DNA of 45,960 nucleotides from Microbacteriaceae bacterium. Lineage in GTDB: Bacteria; Actinomycetota; Actinomycetes; Actinomycetales; Microbacteriaceae. A program made the translations under genes and the position numbers. Location: contig JAODMO010000032.1 in assembly GCA_025464995.1 (NCBI GenBank), positions 1 to 45,960 on the forward strand, in the 5' to 3' direction. Shown piece after piece: positions 1 through 7,533 of the stretch. The notes beneath the pieces are model-generated. The model did no database searches. It was not told the origin of the DNA and saw only the letters and a program-made list of their open reading frames with translations. Positions within the stretch are counted from its first letter, which is position 1; each line of letters begins with the position of its first letter.

Positions 1-637
1 CAAGGCGCGAGGTAAAATCACGAATCGGTCATCGCGGTGACGAGTCCTAAAGCAGGTTGAGGCAATCATCCACACAAAGTTGCTATTCGAGAGTTCGTTA
101 CTCACCCGACGAGACTCCTCGTAACGGAAGAACGACACATCGTAAATCGTGCGTAGCGGGCGCGAACCGGGACGATGTTTCCGAAGAGCCGAGCGCGATT
201 CGTGCGGGCTCGGTGCCGTATGTTCGCTTCCTGACCCTAGGTCGAAGGTTCTCGGCGCGCAGAGTCCATGGCACACGATTTGCTCGGTGATCTGTGCCCT
301 CGCTGCGTTCTCGGTGGCGCGGTTCAACCAAAGCGTTGACGCGGCGACGGCATCGTTGGGGTTGACCGTTCGGCAACGCGAAGGCGCGGCCGGGAAACCT
401 GCCGTGGCAACAGAATGGCAACACTTCGCGGAAAACGAGTCGTTTCGAGGCGATCCACGCTGACCGAAAAACATCGAAATTACGCGGAGGTTGCCGTTTT
501 TTGGCACCATTCCAGCAGAGGCTTTCGCCCTCCGGAGGCAGGGGCGGCAGATCGAATCTGACTTCGATGCCACGACGAGCGGGAGAATCCCGGCCTCCGC
601 CGAGCTCATCCGATACGGCGGCCTCGCCGGTCGCCGG
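1..637. other. gene-poor, lower-GC stretch at the left edge
   Basis: I see no convincing gene here. The open frames lack ribosome-binding sites, recognisable domains and the third-position G/C bias seen elsewhere, and the first 500 bases look clearly less GC-rich than the rest of the window. The octamer TGGCAACA occurs twice, at 405-412 and 416-423, an 11-bp period. A related CGGCAACG lies at 371-378. No tRNA cloverleaf or integrase is visible. Confidence 0.5.
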
Positions 638-649
638 TAGCCTCGCCTC

Positions 650-862
650 GTGTTCGCACGCTATGTCGCCCATGAGCCGTTCGCCGCGCTCGAGGACGCC
701 GGCCACAACATCCTCATCGAGCAGGCAGATCTGTGCTGCGCCCTGATCTCCGACTGGCTCACGAGCATCCGCGGCTCGGCGTTCCCGGTGGCCGCGGCAA
801 GACCCACATGTGCCCCCGCGCCGTCTCAGGTGGCTCGATATAGGCTTGTCGAAAATTTGTGA
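650..862 (+). pseudogene. C-terminal remnant of an alpha/beta hydrolase
   Basis: The first 40 or so codons resemble the end of an alpha/beta hydrolase: a segment reading LEDAGHNILIEQ, where the His would be the catalytic one, then an amphipathic helix ending in DWL. The oxyanion and nucleophile parts are missing. An in-frame TAG lies at 638-640, just upstream, so there is no room for the rest of the fold. The last 30 residues do not look protein-like. I infer a decayed gene; a chance match cannot be excluded. Confidence 0.35.
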
Positions 863-871
863 GGAGTTGCT

Positions 872-1153
872 ATGAAGAGACATTCGGTAGAGGTTGCGGG
901 CACCAGTTTCACCCTGGCTCAAGGACGCGATATCCACGACACGAAGAACGCCGTGGTCTCCGCGATCCGGGCCGGCGGCGACCTCGTCGACCTGGTGGTC
1001 TTCGGCAACGTCGAGGTCTCAGTGCTGGTCACGCCCGGTGTTGCGGTGATCTTCCGCTCCGAGGAGGTCGAGACCGACGGGCGCGACACGGGCGATCTCG
1101 CCCGGCCGTTCCATCCATTCGCCTCGATGGAGGCCTTCGAGGCGTTGATCTAG
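872..1153 (+). CDS. small hypothetical protein, 93 aa
   Basis: A strong Shine-Dalgarno (GAGGAG, 860-865) sits six bases before the ATG, and the reading frame has the high-GC third-position pattern of a real gene. The product is acidic and probably soluble and cytoplasmic: no signal peptide or membrane segment. It looks like a short beta-rich domain with a hydrophobic core around residues 38-62 (DLVVFGNVEVSVLVTPGVAV). I do not recognise the family. It ends 25 bases before the arsenate-reductase-like gene and may share its transcript, but nothing else ties the two together. Confidence 0.7.
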   Translation: MKRHSVEVAGTSFTLAQGRDIHDTKNAVVSAIRAGGDLVDLVVFGNVEVSVLVTPGVAVIFRSEEVETDGRDTGDLARPFHPFASMEAFEALI

Positions 1154-1178
1154 CCCTCGGGTGAGCCATGATGGTGGC

Positions 1179-1586
1179 GTGACCAAACCTACCGTTCTCT
1201 TCGTCTGCATCCACAACGCCGGCCGCTCCCAGATGGCGGCCGGGTACATGCGCGCCCTCTCCGGCGGCGCCGTCGAGGTACGCTCCGGCGGCTCCGAGCC
1301 TGGCGACCAGATCAACCCGATGGCGATCGCCGCGATGGCCGAAGAGGGCATCGACATCAGCCAAGGCATCCCCCAACTCATGACCACTGAGCAGGTGCGC
1401 GACTCCGACGTCGTCATCACGATGGGATGCGGCGACGTGTGCCCCATCTTCCCGGGCAAGCGGTACGAAGACTGGGAGCTCGTCGACCCGAAGGGCAAGA
1501 GCATCGAAGAGGTGCGCCCCATCCGCGACGACATCAAGGCCCGCATCGAGAAGCTGCTCGCCGAGTTGCTTCCCACACCGGCGTAA
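1179..1586 (+). CDS. arsC: arsenate reductase, low-molecular-weight phosphatase fold
   Basis: This is a 135-aa cytoplasmic protein of the LMW tyrosine-phosphatase/arsenate reductase family, which reduces As(V) to As(III). The anion-binding loop is CIHNAGRS, with Cys10 and Arg16 in the C-X5-R spacing. C84 and C88 lie in TMGCGDVCP, and the acidic loop is LVDPKG (D103). Actinobacterial relatives use mycothiol, whereas the Staphylococcus type relays through three cysteines to thioredoxin. The Cys10/84/88 pattern leaves both open, although an mshA-like gene lies in this window. No arsR, arsenite pump or other ars gene is adjacent. The GTG at 1179 gives the family-typical N terminus; an in-frame GTG at 1161 would add six unconserved residues. 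Confidence 0.85.
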   Translation: MTKPTVLFVCIHNAGRSQMAAGYMRALSGGAVEVRSGGSEPGDQINPMAIAAMAEEGIDISQGIPQLMTTEQVRDSDVVITMGCGDVCPIFPGKRYEDWELVDPKGKSIEEVRPIRDDIKARIEKLLAELLPTPA

Positions 1587-1619
1587 CGGTCGCTGAGGGC
1601 GGCCCCGTGTTCGACGTGG

Positions 1620-2259
1620 TTGCGGCTTCACGACGTGGACGTTCTGGTGCTGGAGAGGGACGCCGAGCCAAGCCTCCTCGTTCGTTCGCTCGGCCTGCAC
1701 GCGCGCATCGTCGAGATCCTCGACCAGCGTGGCCTGCTCGAAGGGTTTCTTGCGCAGGGGAAGCAGTGCCCGACGACGAAACCCGCCCAGACCGAGTGGA
1801 TCCTGAGCGAGATCGAGGTGACCGCCCCGCCCACTCTCGAAGAATTGCGTGTACAGCTGATGGCCTACGCGGGCACGGACCTCGGCGCCCATCCGCCGCG
1901 CTGGCCCTCTCGATTCGCCGACGCGACCCGGCTCGCCGAGCGGTACCGCTCCCGGCGTGTGTCTCTCGCCGGCGACGCGGCCCACGTCCACCCGCCGCTC
2001 GGCGGCCAGGGCCTCAACCCGAGCATGCAGGACGCGTTCAATCTCGGCTGGAAGCTCGCCGCCGAGGCGAACGGCTGGGCACCGGGTGGCCGCTGGTCGG
2101 CAGGCGGCTGCGCGACATCCGGTTGTCGAGCGGCCGGCTCTACGAGCTGAGGCGGCGTTTCTCGCGGTGCTGCCGCGATGGTTCGACACCGCGACGACGC
2201 CCGAGACGCCGACGCATGGGGTCTTTCGGCTCTGGTGCCGCACGGCAAAAGGCCCTTGA
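1620..2259 (+). pseudogene. FAD-dependent aromatic monooxygenase, internally deleted and frameshifted
   Basis: Pieces of a PheA/TfdB-type flavoprotein hydroxylase occur in order. After [13 protein letters not shown] the text runs into [17 protein letters not shown]. It then jumps to a late segment containing [19 protein letters not shown], the GD motif that binds the FAD ribityl chain, followed by [11 protein letters not shown]. The N-terminal GxGxxG dinucleotide motif is missing, roughly 100 or more substrate-domain residues are lost near codon 45, and the frame ends at 2150. The C-terminal text ([19 protein letters not shown]) continues one frame over at about 2083-2150. It cannot encode a working enzyme. 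Confidence 0.75.
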
Positions 2260-2267
2260 CTAGGCCC

Positions 2268-2684
2268 ATGACCCAGACCCACGCCTCCACCGGCCCGATC
2301 AACGACCTCACCGTGGACGAGTGCTGGGACGCGCTCGGGTCGACCGACCTGGGGCGACTCGCGGTACGCGACGGCGACGACATCGACATCTTTCCGATCA
2401 ACTTCGTCGTCACCGACCACATCGTCTACTTCCGCAGCGCCCCCGGCTCGAAGATGATCGACGTGACCCGGTCACCCCGCGTCGCCTTCGAGGCGGACGG
2501 CACCACGGCGACGCACTGGTGGAGCGTCGTCATCAAGGGCGACGCGGCACGACTCACGTTCGACACCGAGATCGAGGAGTCCGGCGTCTCGCGGCTGCGT
2601 TCCGACGCACCCACGACCAAGTGGAACTACGTGCGCATCACCCCCGGAGACATCACTGGCCGGCGATTTCCCCGGGCACGCTAG
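2268..2684 (+). CDS. pyridoxamine 5'-phosphate oxidase-fold protein
   Basis: A 138-aa protein of the split-barrel flavin-binding (PPOX-like) family; members bind FMN, F420 or haem, and the substrate here is unknown. The pattern is typical: an N-terminal helix with CWDALGSTDLGRLAV, then INFVVTDHIVYFRSAPGSK lining the flavin phosphate site, and VAFEAD and WWSVVIKGDA strands. I start at the ATG at 2268, where family similarity begins; upstream in-frame codons belong to the broken monooxygenase. The end (ITGRRFPRAR) is close to the usual end of the family. A second PPOX-fold gene lies at 12704. Confidence 0.75.
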   Translation: MTQTHASTGPINDLTVDECWDALGSTDLGRLAVRDGDDIDIFPINFVVTDHIVYFRSAPGSKMIDVTRSPRVAFEADGTTATHWWSVVIKGDAARLTFDTEIEESGVSRLRSDAPTTKWNYVRITPGDITGRRFPRAR

Positions 2685-2696
2685 GCATCCGCTACC

Positions 2697-2930
2697 AGGG
2701 CTCCGCCTCGGTCAACTCGCCCCGCTGCGCAGGTCGACAGGGTCGCGCCACGCGCCGTACGCCCCGCCGAACACCGCCAGCTCGTCAGCGTCGCCCGCGC
2801 CTCGAGGTCGGGATTGTTGGTGGGTTCGTCGAGGAGCGTGATCGGCGTGCGCCGGGCGCGGGGCCTCGGTCGAAATGGCGCTCGTCGACGTTGAGGGACG
2901 ACCGAGCGAGAAGGCGGTGGAACGCCGCAT
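2697..2930 (-). pseudogene. remnant of an ABC-F ATPase
   Basis: On the minus strand one frame reads PITLLDEPTNNPDLEA, an ABC Walker B plus D-loop of the ABC-F type (DEPTNN). A second frame, shortly after, reads ELAVFGGAYGAWRDP, which matches the segment after the first ATPase domain in ABC-F proteins, where a Y/F-x-G-x-Y pattern occurs. No single frame is open across both, and no Walker A or signature motif is present. ABC-F proteins act on ribosomes and some give antibiotic resistance; this copy is a fragment. Confidence 0.55.
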
Positions 2931-2939
2931 CGGCGCGGG

Positions 2940-3962
2940 CTACGTGTTGCGCGTGACGCGATCCAGGGGAATCGAATACATCCAGCGTTTCCCGGGGAAT
3001 TCGGAGACCGCCCAGAGCTCGTTGCGCTCCGCCCACACGGCTATGTCCTCCGGCCCGGGCGGCAGCGCCCCCGCGTGCCTCGTCATGTCACCCGGCGTGC
3101 CGACCCACAGGTCGCCGCCCTCCGTGTCGCCACGGCTCGCGTTGACGAACCAGGTTCCGTCGTGCAGCACCGCGCCCTGCATCTCCGCGATGCGCGGAAC
3201 GTGTACCTCGTCGACCACCGTGCGGTCGCCCGTGAGCCGCACCCGCGCGAGGCGCAGGTCGTCACCCTTGCCGTACTCGCCCGAGATGAGTCGCACCTCG
3301 TCGTCGGGCCCGGCCGACCCGCTCTCGCTCGCGATGAACGAGTAACGCATGCGCGCAGCGCCCTTCTGCTCCGCCGGCGTGTAGCTCGCGAACTGCGGCA
3401 GGAGGTACCGGTATCCGAAGGGTCCGCCCGACCGGCGCAGCATGCCGCGGGACGGCACCCGCACGATGTCGCTGAGCCGGAACTCCCGGATGCCGCCGTA
3501 CGTGGCGGAGACGAACAGGCGGTCGGCCGCCCACGCGATGCCGCCGGCGTGCACCTTCACGGGATCGAAGGCGACCGAGTCCTCCCGGCGCTGCGGGGAG
3601 ACGAGCAGCACGTGGTGGTATCGCGGTCGCGCCCAGTCGCGAAGGTCGACGATGGTGATGCGGCATCCCATCTCCCGCCCTCGCCGCGGCTGGGCGAACC
3701 AGCTCGCCATGGCGAGGGGTGTTCCCTCGTGCTCCCCCACCGCGACGCCCTGCGGCCACCACGTCGGCGACCACGTGTCGCGCAGGCGCCACCGGAAACC
3801 CTCGGCGACCTTCGAACCGGGCACACGCCTGCGTCGCGCGCGGTGCCCGCGGGCAGCGAGAATCCCGGAGAGGCCGACGACCTCGGCGCCGGCGGTCGCG
3901 TCGGAGAACAGCGTGCGGTCGGCGAAGGAACCGTGCAGGTCTGGGGGGTGGCCGGCGTCCAT
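2940..3962 (-). CDS. hypothetical beta-propeller-like protein, 340 aa
   Basis: I do not recognise a named family. The sequence alternates short beta strands with repeated W/G/D-containing turns (for example GIAWAADRLFVSATYGGI, GAVLHDGTWFVNASRGD, EDIAVWAERNELWAVSEF), which suggests a six- or seven-bladed propeller. Such proteins are usually secreted in actinobacteria, but no signal peptide is visible from this ATG and there is no clear Shine-Dalgarno. The N terminus may therefore be truncated or the start misplaced. It is flanked by remnants on both sides and has no obvious operon partner. It has normal codon bias over its whole length, so I regard it as expressed or only recently lost. Confidence 0.6.
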   Translation of the reverse strand: MDAGHPPDLHGSFADRTLFSDATAGAEVVGLSGILAARGHRARRRRVPGSKVAEGFRWRLRDTWSPTWWPQGVAVGEHEGTPLAMASWFAQPRRGREMGCRITIVDLRDWARPRYHHVLLVSPQRREDSVAFDPVKVHAGGIAWAADRLFVSATYGGIREFRLSDIVRVPSRGMLRRSGGPFGYRYLLPQFASYTPAEQKGAARMRYSFIASESGSAGPDDEVRLISGEYGKGDDLRLARVRLTGDRTVVDEVHVPRIAEMQGAVLHDGTWFVNASRGDTEGGDLWVGTPGDMTRHAGALPPGPEDIAVWAERNELWAVSEFPGKRWMYSIPLDRVTRNT

Positions 3963-4003
3963 GCGACGAGCATGCCACAGCCGGCGGGGCGGGACCGCTC
4001 GGT

Positions 4004-4212
4004 TCAGCCAGCCCGCACGAGCGCGTCGCTGCGGAAGGCCTCGACCACCTGGCGCGCGCGACGGCGATCGGCGGCGATGATGGTGAACCGGTCGCCCCTG
4101 TGCAGCAGCATGTCGGTCGGGCCGAGCCGGCGGTTGGTGCCGCCGGTGTGGGCGAACCCGCGAGACACCGACCAGTGCGGTCTTCGAGTGCCCGTAGCGG
4201 AGCTGCGCGGTG
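4004..4212 (-). pseudogene. C-terminal TrkA-C-like fragment
   Basis: The frame ending at 4004 reads LGPTDMLLHRGDRFTIIAAD and then an amphipathic helix, RRRARQVVEAFRSDALVRAG. This resembles the RCK/TrkA-C regulatory domain that closes potassium channels and transporters. Just upstream, in a different frame, is RYGHSKTALVGVSR, which fits the strand before it. A one-base frame change and the absence of any channel or NAD-binding domain mark this as a remnant. The family call is weak. Confidence 0.4.
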
Positions 4213-4220
4213 ATCGCCGG

Positions 4221-4976
4221 CTACCCGGCGGTGCGCGCGACCGCGTAGCGGAACGCGTTGCTGAGGTGGTAGCCGCCGTCGCCGGTTCGGAACGGAGCGG
4301 CCGCGGCGAGCACCGTGGCCCGAGCGCGTTCCATGCCGTCCCGGTCTTCGCCCAGAAGCACCCCGCGCACGAGGGTGTCGTCGTCGGGTGCCTCCCAGGG
4401 CACCGTCACAAGAGCGGATCGCTCCAGCTCGAGCCCGCCGTCGGCGAACAGCCGCTCGAGACCGCCGGCCACGCGCAGGTCGCCATCGGGTCGGGGCTCG
4501 TCGCCCGCGGCATCCGCAAGTGCCGTCTCGATCGTGTCGAGGTCGTTGAGCTCTCTCTCCGCCCAGTTGCTCACCGCCACGAGACCGCCCGGCACGACCA
4601 CGCGTGCCAGCTCGGCGAGAGCCTCATCCGTGTCTTCCGCGAACTGGAGGGAGTTGAACGCCGTGACGACGTCGAAGGCGTGCGCCGGCCACGGCAGGCT
4701 CTCGGCGCAACCGTGTCGCAGGTCGGCTCGCGGTGCGCGGGCACGGGCGATGGCGAGCATGCGCCGCGAGGGGTCGGTGCCGGAGCCGACTGCGCCTAAG
4801 GCGTCGACCATCGCCAGCAGCTCGCCGCTGCCGCAACCGACGTCGAGAACCCGCGAGCCCGTCGAGACGCCGGCGGCCGCAATCACCGCGCGACGTGCGG
4901 AATCGGCGAAGTCTCCCCACAACTCCGCCCACTCCGCGGCGACCGCCGACCAGACCTCGTCGTCGTCGTCGGTCAT
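4221..4976 (-). CDS. class I SAM-dependent methyltransferase
   Basis: A 251-aa cytoplasmic methyltransferase of the UbiE/Methyltransf_11 type; the substrate is unknown. Motif I is VLDVGCGSG (residues 43-51), the acidic residue for the SAM ribose lies in GSGTDPS (D68), motif II is FDVVTAFNSLQF (101-112) and motif III is RVVVPGGLVAV (125-135). The ATG at 4976 overlaps the stop of the truncated hydrolase by four bases (ATGA), so translation is probably coupled to that remnant. Longer in-frame extensions upstream would read through the hydrolase in another frame and are rejected. Confidence 0.85.
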   Translation of the reverse strand: MTDDDDEVWSAVAAEWAELWGDFADSARRAVIAAAGVSTGSRVLDVGCGSGELLAMVDALGAVGSGTDPSRRMLAIARARAPRADLRHGCAESLPWPAHAFDVVTAFNSLQFAEDTDEALAELARVVVPGGLVAVSNWAERELNDLDTIETALADAAGDEPRPDGDLRVAGGLERLFADGGLELERSALVTVPWEAPDDDTLVRGVLLGEDRDGMERARATVLAAAAPFRTGDGGYHLSNAFRYAVARTAG

Positions 4977-5248
4977 ACGGCCGATCGTGAGGCAGCCGCT
5001 CCGGCCGGTGTCAACGCCGCCGCCACGGCCAGCAGTTCGGCCTGCTCCGGGTCGTCGAGCGTGCTCCCCGAGACGCCCCGCGGGTCGTGGGTGACCAGGG
5101 TGAAGCGGTCGGTGAGCGCGTCGGCGAACCGCGAGAAGGGAGCGGCCCCCGTGGGAGCGCCCGCGACGATGAGCACTGGGCCGGCTCCGCGCGCCTCGGA
5201 GTAGAGCCGCACTCCGGGCAGTCCGAGGGTGTGGGATGCAACGGACAT
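4973..5248 (-). pseudogene. truncated alpha/beta hydrolase, N-terminal part only
   Basis: The 91-codon frame begins like a proline-iminopeptidase/TAP-type hydrolase (GLPGVRLYSEARGAGPVLIV, then THDPRGVSGSTLDDPEQ). It collapses after about residue 70 into AELLAVAAALTPAG and a stop. The G-x-S-x-G nucleophile elbow, the acid and the catalytic His are all missing, so activity is not expected. The stop overlaps the methyltransferase start (ATGA), so the fragment may survive as a translated leader. Its start lies 88 bases from the divergent DUF2071 gene. Confidence 0.65.
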
Positions 5249-5336
5249 GGGGAGCCCTTTCGTTGTGGCCGATGCGCTCGACGCTATGAGCCATCGGGAG
5301 GGCGCGCAAGAGGCGCAGCGGTGGCAGAATCGCACG

Positions 5337-6062
5337 GTGACCTTCTCCGCCGCCGAACCCATCAGCGCGACGGCGTTCGCGTTGCCCGGGCAGTCGGTCG
5401 CGAGTCAACGCTGGTCGCACCTCGTTTTCCTCCACTGGCGGGTGCCGGCCGTCGAGATCGCGCCGCTGCTGCCGGAAGGCCTGCGCCCCGACGAGTACGA
5501 CGGCACGAGCTGGGTCGGGCTCGTTCCGTTCGTGCTCGACCGAGCCACGATCTTCGGCAGTCCCGCCATCCCGTACTTCGGCGAATTCGTCGAGGTGAAC
5601 GTGCGGCTCTACGCGGTCGACGAACGGGGCCGCCGCGGGGTGGTGTTCCTCTCGCTCGAGGCGTCACGCCTCGCTGCCGTGCTCGCCGCCCGCGTCGTCT
5701 TCTCGCTGCCCTACGTCTGGTCGAGCACCCGGCTCGAGCGGCGGGGTACCGACCTCGACTTCTCGTCGCGTCGGCACTTCGACGGCGGGGCGTCGTCACG
5801 CATCGTCGCCCGGACCTCGACCAGCGAGGTCGTCGGCGACCCGCTCGCCGACTTCCTGACGGCGCGGTGGGCGCTCTTCACACGGGTGCGCGGACGCACG
5901 CTCTACCTGCGCAACCACCACGACCGGTGGGCGCTCTTCAGGGCGCAGCTGCTGCTGCTCGACGACGCGCTGCTCGACAGGGCCGGCTTCGGCACGCTCG
6001 CCGAGCGGCCGCCCGACTCGGTGCTCTACTCGCCGGGGGTCACCACGCGATTCGGCCGCTGA
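5337..6062 (+). CDS. DUF2071 (YqjF-like) protein
   Basis: A 241-aa protein matching the DUF2071 family of unknown function. Hallmarks are the opening WSHLVFLHWRVPAVEIAPLL followed by LPEGLRPDEYDGTSWVGLVP, a central GEFVEVNVRLYAVDERGRRG strand pair and the late FLTARWALF(T)RVRG and YLRNHHDRWALFRAQL segments. Family members form a closed beta barrel of unknown activity and are often near stress or cofactor genes. I choose the GTG at 5337 because conservation starts there; the in-frame ATG at 5229 would add 36 unlike residues that overlap the divergent hydrolase fragment. Confidence 0.8.
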   Translation: MTFSAAEPISATAFALPGQSVASQRWSHLVFLHWRVPAVEIAPLLPEGLRPDEYDGTSWVGLVPFVLDRATIFGSPAIPYFGEFVEVNVRLYAVDERGRRGVVFLSLEASRLAAVLAARVVFSLPYVWSSTRLERRGTDLDFSSRRHFDGGASSRIVARTSTSEVVGDPLADFLTARWALFTRVRGRTLYLRNHHDRWALFRAQLLLLDDALLDRAGFGTLAERPPDSVLYSPGVTTRFGR

Positions 6063-6072
6063 CGGCGCTCGC

Positions 6073-6756
6073 TCACTGCGCGTGCCGCCGTTCGACGAAC
6101 TCGACGACGAGCTCGGTCGTCGGAGCGAAGCCCAGGATGCGGAAATGGCCGCCCACGTCCATCTGCTTGTTGTGCGCACCGGGGAGCACGCTGCTCTCGG
6201 GGATGTGCGGATCGAACTTGCCGAAAATAGACAGGATGCGGCTGTTGACGCGCTGTTCCTTCGAGAGCGCAAGCATGCCGGGATCGGTGAGCGAGAACGC
6301 CCGCAGGCTCGGGATGACGAGGAACCGGGCGTACCTCGAGCCGGAGAAGGGCGAGCTGATCGCCACCATGCCGACGATGCGCCCCTCCATCCCCGGAAGC
6401 GTCATGAGGTACTTGCCGATGAGCCCGCCCTTGCTGTGCGCGACGATCGTCACCTCGCCGAGGCCCTCCCTGTCGAGATACTCCGCAACGAGTTCGGCCG
6501 AGCGCGCGACGGGTCGGCTGTTGCGCCGCAGGGCCGGAACGACGTGCACAGGGTGGCCCCGCTCATGCAGCGCTTCGATGAGCGGACGCATGAACTGCCA
6601 CGTCTCGTAGATTCCGGGCAGGATGAGCACCGGGGCGAGATCTCCGTCGGCGAAATCGCCCGGCTTCGCGCGAGAGAGCGCTCCGCGCAGCTGCCACCTG
6701 ACGACGTAGATGTAGTCGAGACACCACCACCAGCCCCGGCGGACCAGGAGGATCAT
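6073..6756 (-). CDS. lipase-like alpha/beta hydrolase
   Basis: A 227-aa protein with the alpha/beta hydrolase order: oxyanion loop LPGIYETW (46-53), nucleophile elbow AHSKGG (Ser108), and a late GGHFRILGF supplying the probable catalytic His. The S-K-G-G elbow and overall look resemble triacylglycerol or acyl-ester lipases (LipA-like). The N terminus has a Trp-rich hydrophobic patch (LVRRGWWWCLDYIYVV) that may anchor it to the membrane. It overlaps the upstream hydrolase by four bases (ATGA) as the third gene of a DagK-hydrolase-hydrolase operon, suggesting lipid turnover. The substrate is not known. Confidence 0.75.
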   Translation of the reverse strand: MILLVRRGWWWCLDYIYVVRWQLRGALSRAKPGDFADGDLAPVLILPGIYETWQFMRPLIEALHERGHPVHVVPALRRNSRPVARSAELVAEYLDREGLGEVTIVAHSKGGLIGKYLMTLPGMEGRIVGMVAISSPFSGSRYARFLVIPSLRAFSLTDPGMLALSKEQRVNSRILSIFGKFDPHIPESSVLPGAHNKQMDVGGHFRILGFAPTTELVVEFVERRHAQ

Positions 6757-7532
6757 GCCCGCGGGTTCGCCGTCGGCACCCGCCTGGCGACGAATTCGGA
6801 GATGGCCTTCGCGGTCTCCCCGGGGGCGCTGTACTGCACGAGGTGGCGCCGATCACCGATCTCGACGAGCGAGCCGACGGATGCCTGGGAGGCGAGCACC
6901 GCGCACCACCCGGCCGAGGCGACCGGATCGCTTCCGCCGCGGATGACGAGCACGGGTGCGACGACCCGGCGGAGCGCCAGGTCGGTGCGGTAGTCGAGCA
7001 TGGGTGCGAGTGTGGTGAGGTACCACCGGATGCCGGAGCGGATGTAGTCGGCGAAGATCAGGACGTTGCCCGAGGCCGGCTCTTTCAGGGAGTCCCTGGC
7101 CAGCGCGAGCCCCTGCTGCACGGCAGTGGCCCGCTTCGGATCGGTGACCGGACCGATGAGCACGACGTGCGAGACGAGAGCCGGCCGGGCGACGGCGAGT
7201 TCCGTGGCGAATTGTGCGCCCATCGAGTGGCCGATCAGCACCACCTCTGCGAGGCCGAGCTCGTCGAGGATGCGCCCGATGAAGGCGGCGTAGTCCTCGA
7301 CCGACCACGGCCTGCCGGGTTTCGGAGACGCGCCGAAACCGGGCAGGTCGAACGTCAGCGTGTCCCCGGCGCCGCGGATCGCGTCGCGCAGGGGCCTGAA
7401 GTAGCGGTGCGAGACGCCGATGCCGTGCACCATCACGAACGTCGGGGCCTCGGCCGCGGCATCCCGCGCGAAGGTACGCCACAGCGTCACCGGCTGCCCG
7501 TCGACGACGATGACACTGTTCCTGTCGTTCAC
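6753..7532 (-). CDS. alpha/beta hydrolase
   Basis: A 259-aa cytoplasmic hydrolase of the epoxide-hydrolase/esterase type. It has the oxyanion loop VHGIGVSH (35-42), FDLPGFGAS, nucleophile elbow GHSMG (Ser103) and a C-terminal GDRRHLVQYSAPGE segment with the likely catalytic His. All triad positions can be placed, so it looks functional. It starts one base after the stop of the DagK-like gene and ends in a four-base overlap with the lipase-like gene, so the three are almost certainly co-transcribed and translationally coupled. The substrate cannot be deduced; a fatty-acyl or glycerolipid ester would fit the neighbours. Confidence 0.8.
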   Translation of the reverse strand: MNDRNSVIVVDGQPVTLWRTFARDAAAEAPTFVMVHGIGVSHRYFRPLRDAIRGAGDTLTFDLPGFGASPKPGRPWSVEDYAAFIGRILDELGLAEVVLIGHSMGAQFATELAVARPALVSHVVLIGPVTDPKRATAVQQGLALARDSLKEPASGNVLIFADYIRSGIRWYLTTLAPMLDYRTDLALRRVVAPVLVIRGGSDPVASAGWCAVLASQASVGSLVEIGDRRHLVQYSAPGETAKAISEFVARRVPTANPRA

Positions 7533-7533
7533 C

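Noticed and set aside
485..510. TTTTTT run with flanking TGCC/GGCA as a terminator
   Set aside because: The stem is only four to six bases and is followed by no plausible gene end.
98..937. 279-codon minus-strand frame at the left edge
   Set aside because: It lacks a ribosome-binding site and domain text, and overlaps the real small gene at 872.
3075..4799. 574-codon plus-strand open frame
   Set aside because: It covers the antisense of the beta-propeller-like gene, the TrkA-C-like remnant and part of the methyltransferase; composition is not protein-like.
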